Source: UBA5336 sp039034035
Lineage (GTDB): Bacteria; Pseudomonadota; Alphaproteobacteria; Caulobacterales; Hyphomonadaceae
Length of the DNA stretch: 26,006 bases
Direction of reading: 5' to 3'
Assembly (NCBI GenBank): GCA_039034035.1
Contig: JBCCBN010000024.1
Location: forward strand, 1-26,006
The notes beneath the pieces were generated by a model. That model was not told the origin of the DNA. It made no database searches and was given only the letters and a program-made list of their open reading frames with translations. Made by a program: the position numbers and the translations under genes. This document shows, piece by piece, positions 24,290-26,006 of the stretch; position 1 is the stretch's first letter; every line of letters starts with the position of its first letter.

Positions 24290-24721
24290 TTACAGCAGGT
24301 GGATATAGGGGTCCCAGAGACCGGCGGCGAGGAGCATGGCCGAGGCGAGCTTTGCCCCGATCAGCACAATGGCCGGTCCGGCCTGGTCTTCCTCAATCCG
24401 GCGGGGCAGATCCCGCAGCAGCAGATCGGTGATCCGGTAGGCGAGGAGCTGGAGGATCAGGGCGACCACGCCCCAGATGATCAGGCCGAAAAGGGAGACC
24501 GACGTTGCCAGGCAAGCGGAGATCGGGATGGCGAGCCCGACAATGGCACCGGCGAGGGCGAGGCCGGCTGCGCCGTTCTGGTCCTTTACGAGGGCGAGCT
24601 CGCGCCAGGGCGTGAGCTTGACGTAGATGGCGATGGCGATCACGAGCATCACCGCCGCGACGCCGGTAAACAGGAGAAAATCGGGAAAGCCCTGAATGAA
24701 GGTCTGGATTTCGGCGTCCAT
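24290..24721 (-). CDS. DUF350 family membrane protein
   Basis: A 143-residue protein with four predicted transmembrane helices (about 13-34, 50-70, 75-95, 117-137) separated by short charged loops. The pattern of small residues (GLALAGAIVGLAIPIS) and the cytosolic basic loop LLRDLPRRIEED are typical of DUF350/UPF0719 proteins. GAGG precedes the ATG by 6 nt. It leads an operon with the membrane protease 15 nt downstream and then pyrF. Function is unknown in the family; co-occurrence with an envelope protease suggests a role in membrane homeostasis, which is an inference. Confidence 0.78.
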   Translation of the reverse strand: MDAEIQTFIQGFPDFLLFTGVAAVMLVIAIAIYVKLTPWRELALVKDQNGAAGLALAGAIVGLAIPISACLATSVSLFGLIIWGVVALILQLLAYRITDLLLRDLPRRIEEDQAGPAIVLIGAKLASAMLLAAGLWDPYIHLL

Positions 24722-24819
24722 GAAAGGCCTCGCAATTGTCTCACGCCGGCTAGAGTTGTAGCTCTGAACGCGCTCCGCGTCTTAATGCGGGAACCGGGCT
24801 GCCTCAAGGAGATGATCCC

Positions 24820-25602
24820 ATGCTGGAAGGAAAAACCGCGCTTGTGACTGGCTCGACCAGTGGCATTGGTAAGGCGATTGGCGACCGAATGGCGCGCGAT
24901 GGCGCCAATGTGATCTTCAATGGTTTCGGCGACAGAGACGAGATCGAGGCGGCGCGGGAGGCCCTGGCGGCCGAGACCGGTGTGAGGGTCGGCTATTCCG
25001 ACGCTGACCTCACCAATCCTGACGCCATTGAGGGCCTGATGGGCTATGCGGCCCGGGACTTTGGCGGCGTGGACATCCTGGTGAACAATGCCGGGATGCA
25101 ATTTGTCTCCCCGATTGAAGACTTCCCGGTCGAGCGTTGGGACCTGATTATCGCCCTGAACCTGACAGCGGCGTTCCACACGATCCGGATGGCAATGCCG
25201 GGCATGAAGGAAAAGGGCTGGGGCCGGATCATCAATACGGGCAGTGCGCACGCTGTGGTCGCGTCGCCGTTCAAGTCGGCCTATGTGGCGGCCAAGCATG
25301 GCATTGCCGGGCTGACCAAGACGGTCGCGCTGGAAGGCGCAACCCATGGTGTCCGCTGCAATGCGATCTCACCGGGCTATGTCTTCACGCCCCTGGTGGA
25401 AGGACAGATCGCGGATACGGCCAAGTCCCGCGGGATCACCGAGGAGGAAGTGAAGCGGGACGTGTTGCTGGCTGCGCAACCCACCAAAGAGTTCGTGACC
25501 GTCGAACAAGTGGCTGATTTCGCATCCTTCCTGTGTTCGCCGGGCGCCAGCGCGTTCAATGGCGCGATCCTGTCGATGGATGGCGGCTGGGTCGCACAGT
25601 GA
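24820..25602 (+). CDS. bdhA: D-3-hydroxybutyrate dehydrogenase
   Basis: This enzyme oxidises 3-hydroxybutyrate to acetoacetate with NAD in the polyhydroxybutyrate/ketone-body cycle. The 260-residue short-chain dehydrogenase has the glycine motif TGSTSGIG (10-17), NNAG (89-92), Asn114, Ser142, Tyr155 and Lys159. The segments MQFVSPIEDFP (93-103) and GSAHAVVASPFKSAYVAAKHG (141-161) are characteristic of BdhA rather than generic reductases. The C-terminus FNGAILSMDGGW is also typical. AAGGAG lies just upstream of the ATG. It is divergent from the DUF350 operon with about 100 nt between them; no firm promoter could be assigned there. Confidence 0.94.
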   Translation: MLEGKTALVTGSTSGIGKAIGDRMARDGANVIFNGFGDRDEIEAAREALAAETGVRVGYSDADLTNPDAIEGLMGYAARDFGGVDILVNNAGMQFVSPIEDFPVERWDLIIALNLTAAFHTIRMAMPGMKEKGWGRIINTGSAHAVVASPFKSAYVAAKHGIAGLTKTVALEGATHGVRCNAISPGYVFTPLVEGQIADTAKSRGITEEEVKRDVLLAAQPTKEFVTVEQVADFASFLCSPGASAFNGAILSMDGGWVAQ

Positions 25603-25686
25603 TGGCGCCGCGCGGGGGCAATCGAGGCAATTCCGGCCATCGGCTCGGCACGCGGCTGGGCTGATTGCGAGCGCGCACCTTTGGGC

Positions 25687-25715
25687 TTGAAATCGCGCCA
25701 TTCCTCCCGTAATAG
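25687..25715 (+). promoter_or_regulatory. Candidate sigma-70-type promoter of rpmE
   Basis: TTGAAA (25687-25692) and TAATAG (25710-25715) are separated by exactly 17 nt. They lie about 75 nt before the rpmE start in an otherwise non-coding gap, which suits a strongly expressed ribosomal-protein gene. Confidence 0.55.
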
Positions 25716-25791
25716 CAGCGCTTTCCGAACTTCCCCGGAACGCCGCCGCGCCGCCAAACGCGGGCGATCCGCGATCAGAGGACCCGAGCCG

Positions 25792-26006
25792 ATGAAATCC
25801 GAAGGCCATCCCGACTACCATTTCATCACCGTGGTGATGAATGACGGCACAGAATTCCAGACCCGCACCACCTGGGGCAAGGAAGGGGACAAGATGACCC
25901 TGGACATCGACCCCACCACCCATCCGGCCTGGACAGGCGGCGGCACGCGCATTTCCGAGCGGGGCCGTGTGTCCAAGTTCAAAGACAAGTTCAAGGGCTT
26001 CATGTA
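25792..26006 (+). CDS. rpmE: 50S ribosomal protein L31, type A zinc-free (truncated by window end)
   Basis: Seventy-one complete codons are visible and the frame is open at the last base. The sequence has the alphaproteobacterial L31 hallmarks: HPDYHFITVVMNDG (6-19), a TRTTWGKEGD segment, LDIDPTTHPAWTGG and RVSKFKDKFKG near the end. No cysteine occurs, so it belongs to the C-minus group that lacks the zinc ribbon. The final visible bases are TA after an ATG codon, which could be the beginning of the stop. AGAGGA precedes the ATG by 9 nt. Confidence 0.95.
   Translation, partial: MKSEGHPDYHFITVVMNDGTEFQTRTTWGKEGDKMTLDIDPTTHPAWTGGGTRISERGRVSKFKDKFKGFM

Noticed and set aside
24722..24819. TTGTCT-17-TAGCTC as a bdhA promoter
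   Set aside because: The -10 hexamer is poor and similar matches occur by chance in such a gap.

Overview
The window is high-GC DNA whose reading frames are dominated by G/C-ending codons. It reads as the chromosome of an alphaproteobacterium, most likely a stalked or marine Caulobacterales/Maricaulales/Hyphomonadaceae-type organism. This rests on the zinc-free alphaproteobacterial L31, the PHB-cycle BdhA, the PrtD/RsaD-type type I exporter next to GDP-sugar genes, and the RTX metalloprotease. The genus is an inference. I see no tRNA, rRNA, CRISPR array, insertion sequence or prophage gene.

Positions 97-12400 form a surface-glycan region. It holds a phosphomannomutase/phosphoglucomutase (minus), a frameshifted FkbM-like methyltransferase relic followed by an intact FkbM methyltransferase (plus), and a minus-strand run of GT2 glycosyltransferase, acylneuraminate-type cytidylyltransferase and D-2-hydroxyacid dehydrogenase. 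Plus-strand gmd and fcl (GDP-mannose to GDP-L-fucose) follow, then two MptE-like/DUF115 proteins. The second of these is a long fusion of MptE-like domain, GT-B glycosyltransferase and C-terminal membrane segments. Together they look like supply (mannose-1-P, GDP-fucose, a CMP-activated acidic sugar), transfer and methyl decoration of a polysaccharide or glycoprotein. No NeuB-type synthase, GDP-mannose pyrophosphorylase, flippase or polymerase is in the window.

Positions 12686-18474 form a secretion unit. A PrtD-type ABC exporter and its HlyD-type adaptor (1-base overlap) run convergent with an 895-residue M10/serralysin-like RTX metalloprotease, their probable substrate. The TolC-type outer-membrane partner is not here. 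The layout of glycan genes beside a type I exporter recalls the Caulobacter S-layer locus, but the cargo here is a protease.

Positions 18599-26006 are general metabolism and envelope genes: a sterol-desaturase-like di-iron membrane protein, a TerB-like anchored protein, a PQQ- and haem-dependent dehydrogenase with a lipoprotein signal, a tight operon of DUF350 membrane protein, membrane-anchored trypsin-like protease and pyrF, then 3-hydroxybutyrate dehydrogenase and rpmE, which runs off the window end.

The most unusual items are the MptE-like/GT-B/membrane fusion beside a stand-alone MptE-like paralogue, the decayed FkbM copy with a G10 run, the coupled cytidylyltransferase/hydroxyacid dehydrogenase pair, and the cysteine cluster in the RTX protease pro-region.
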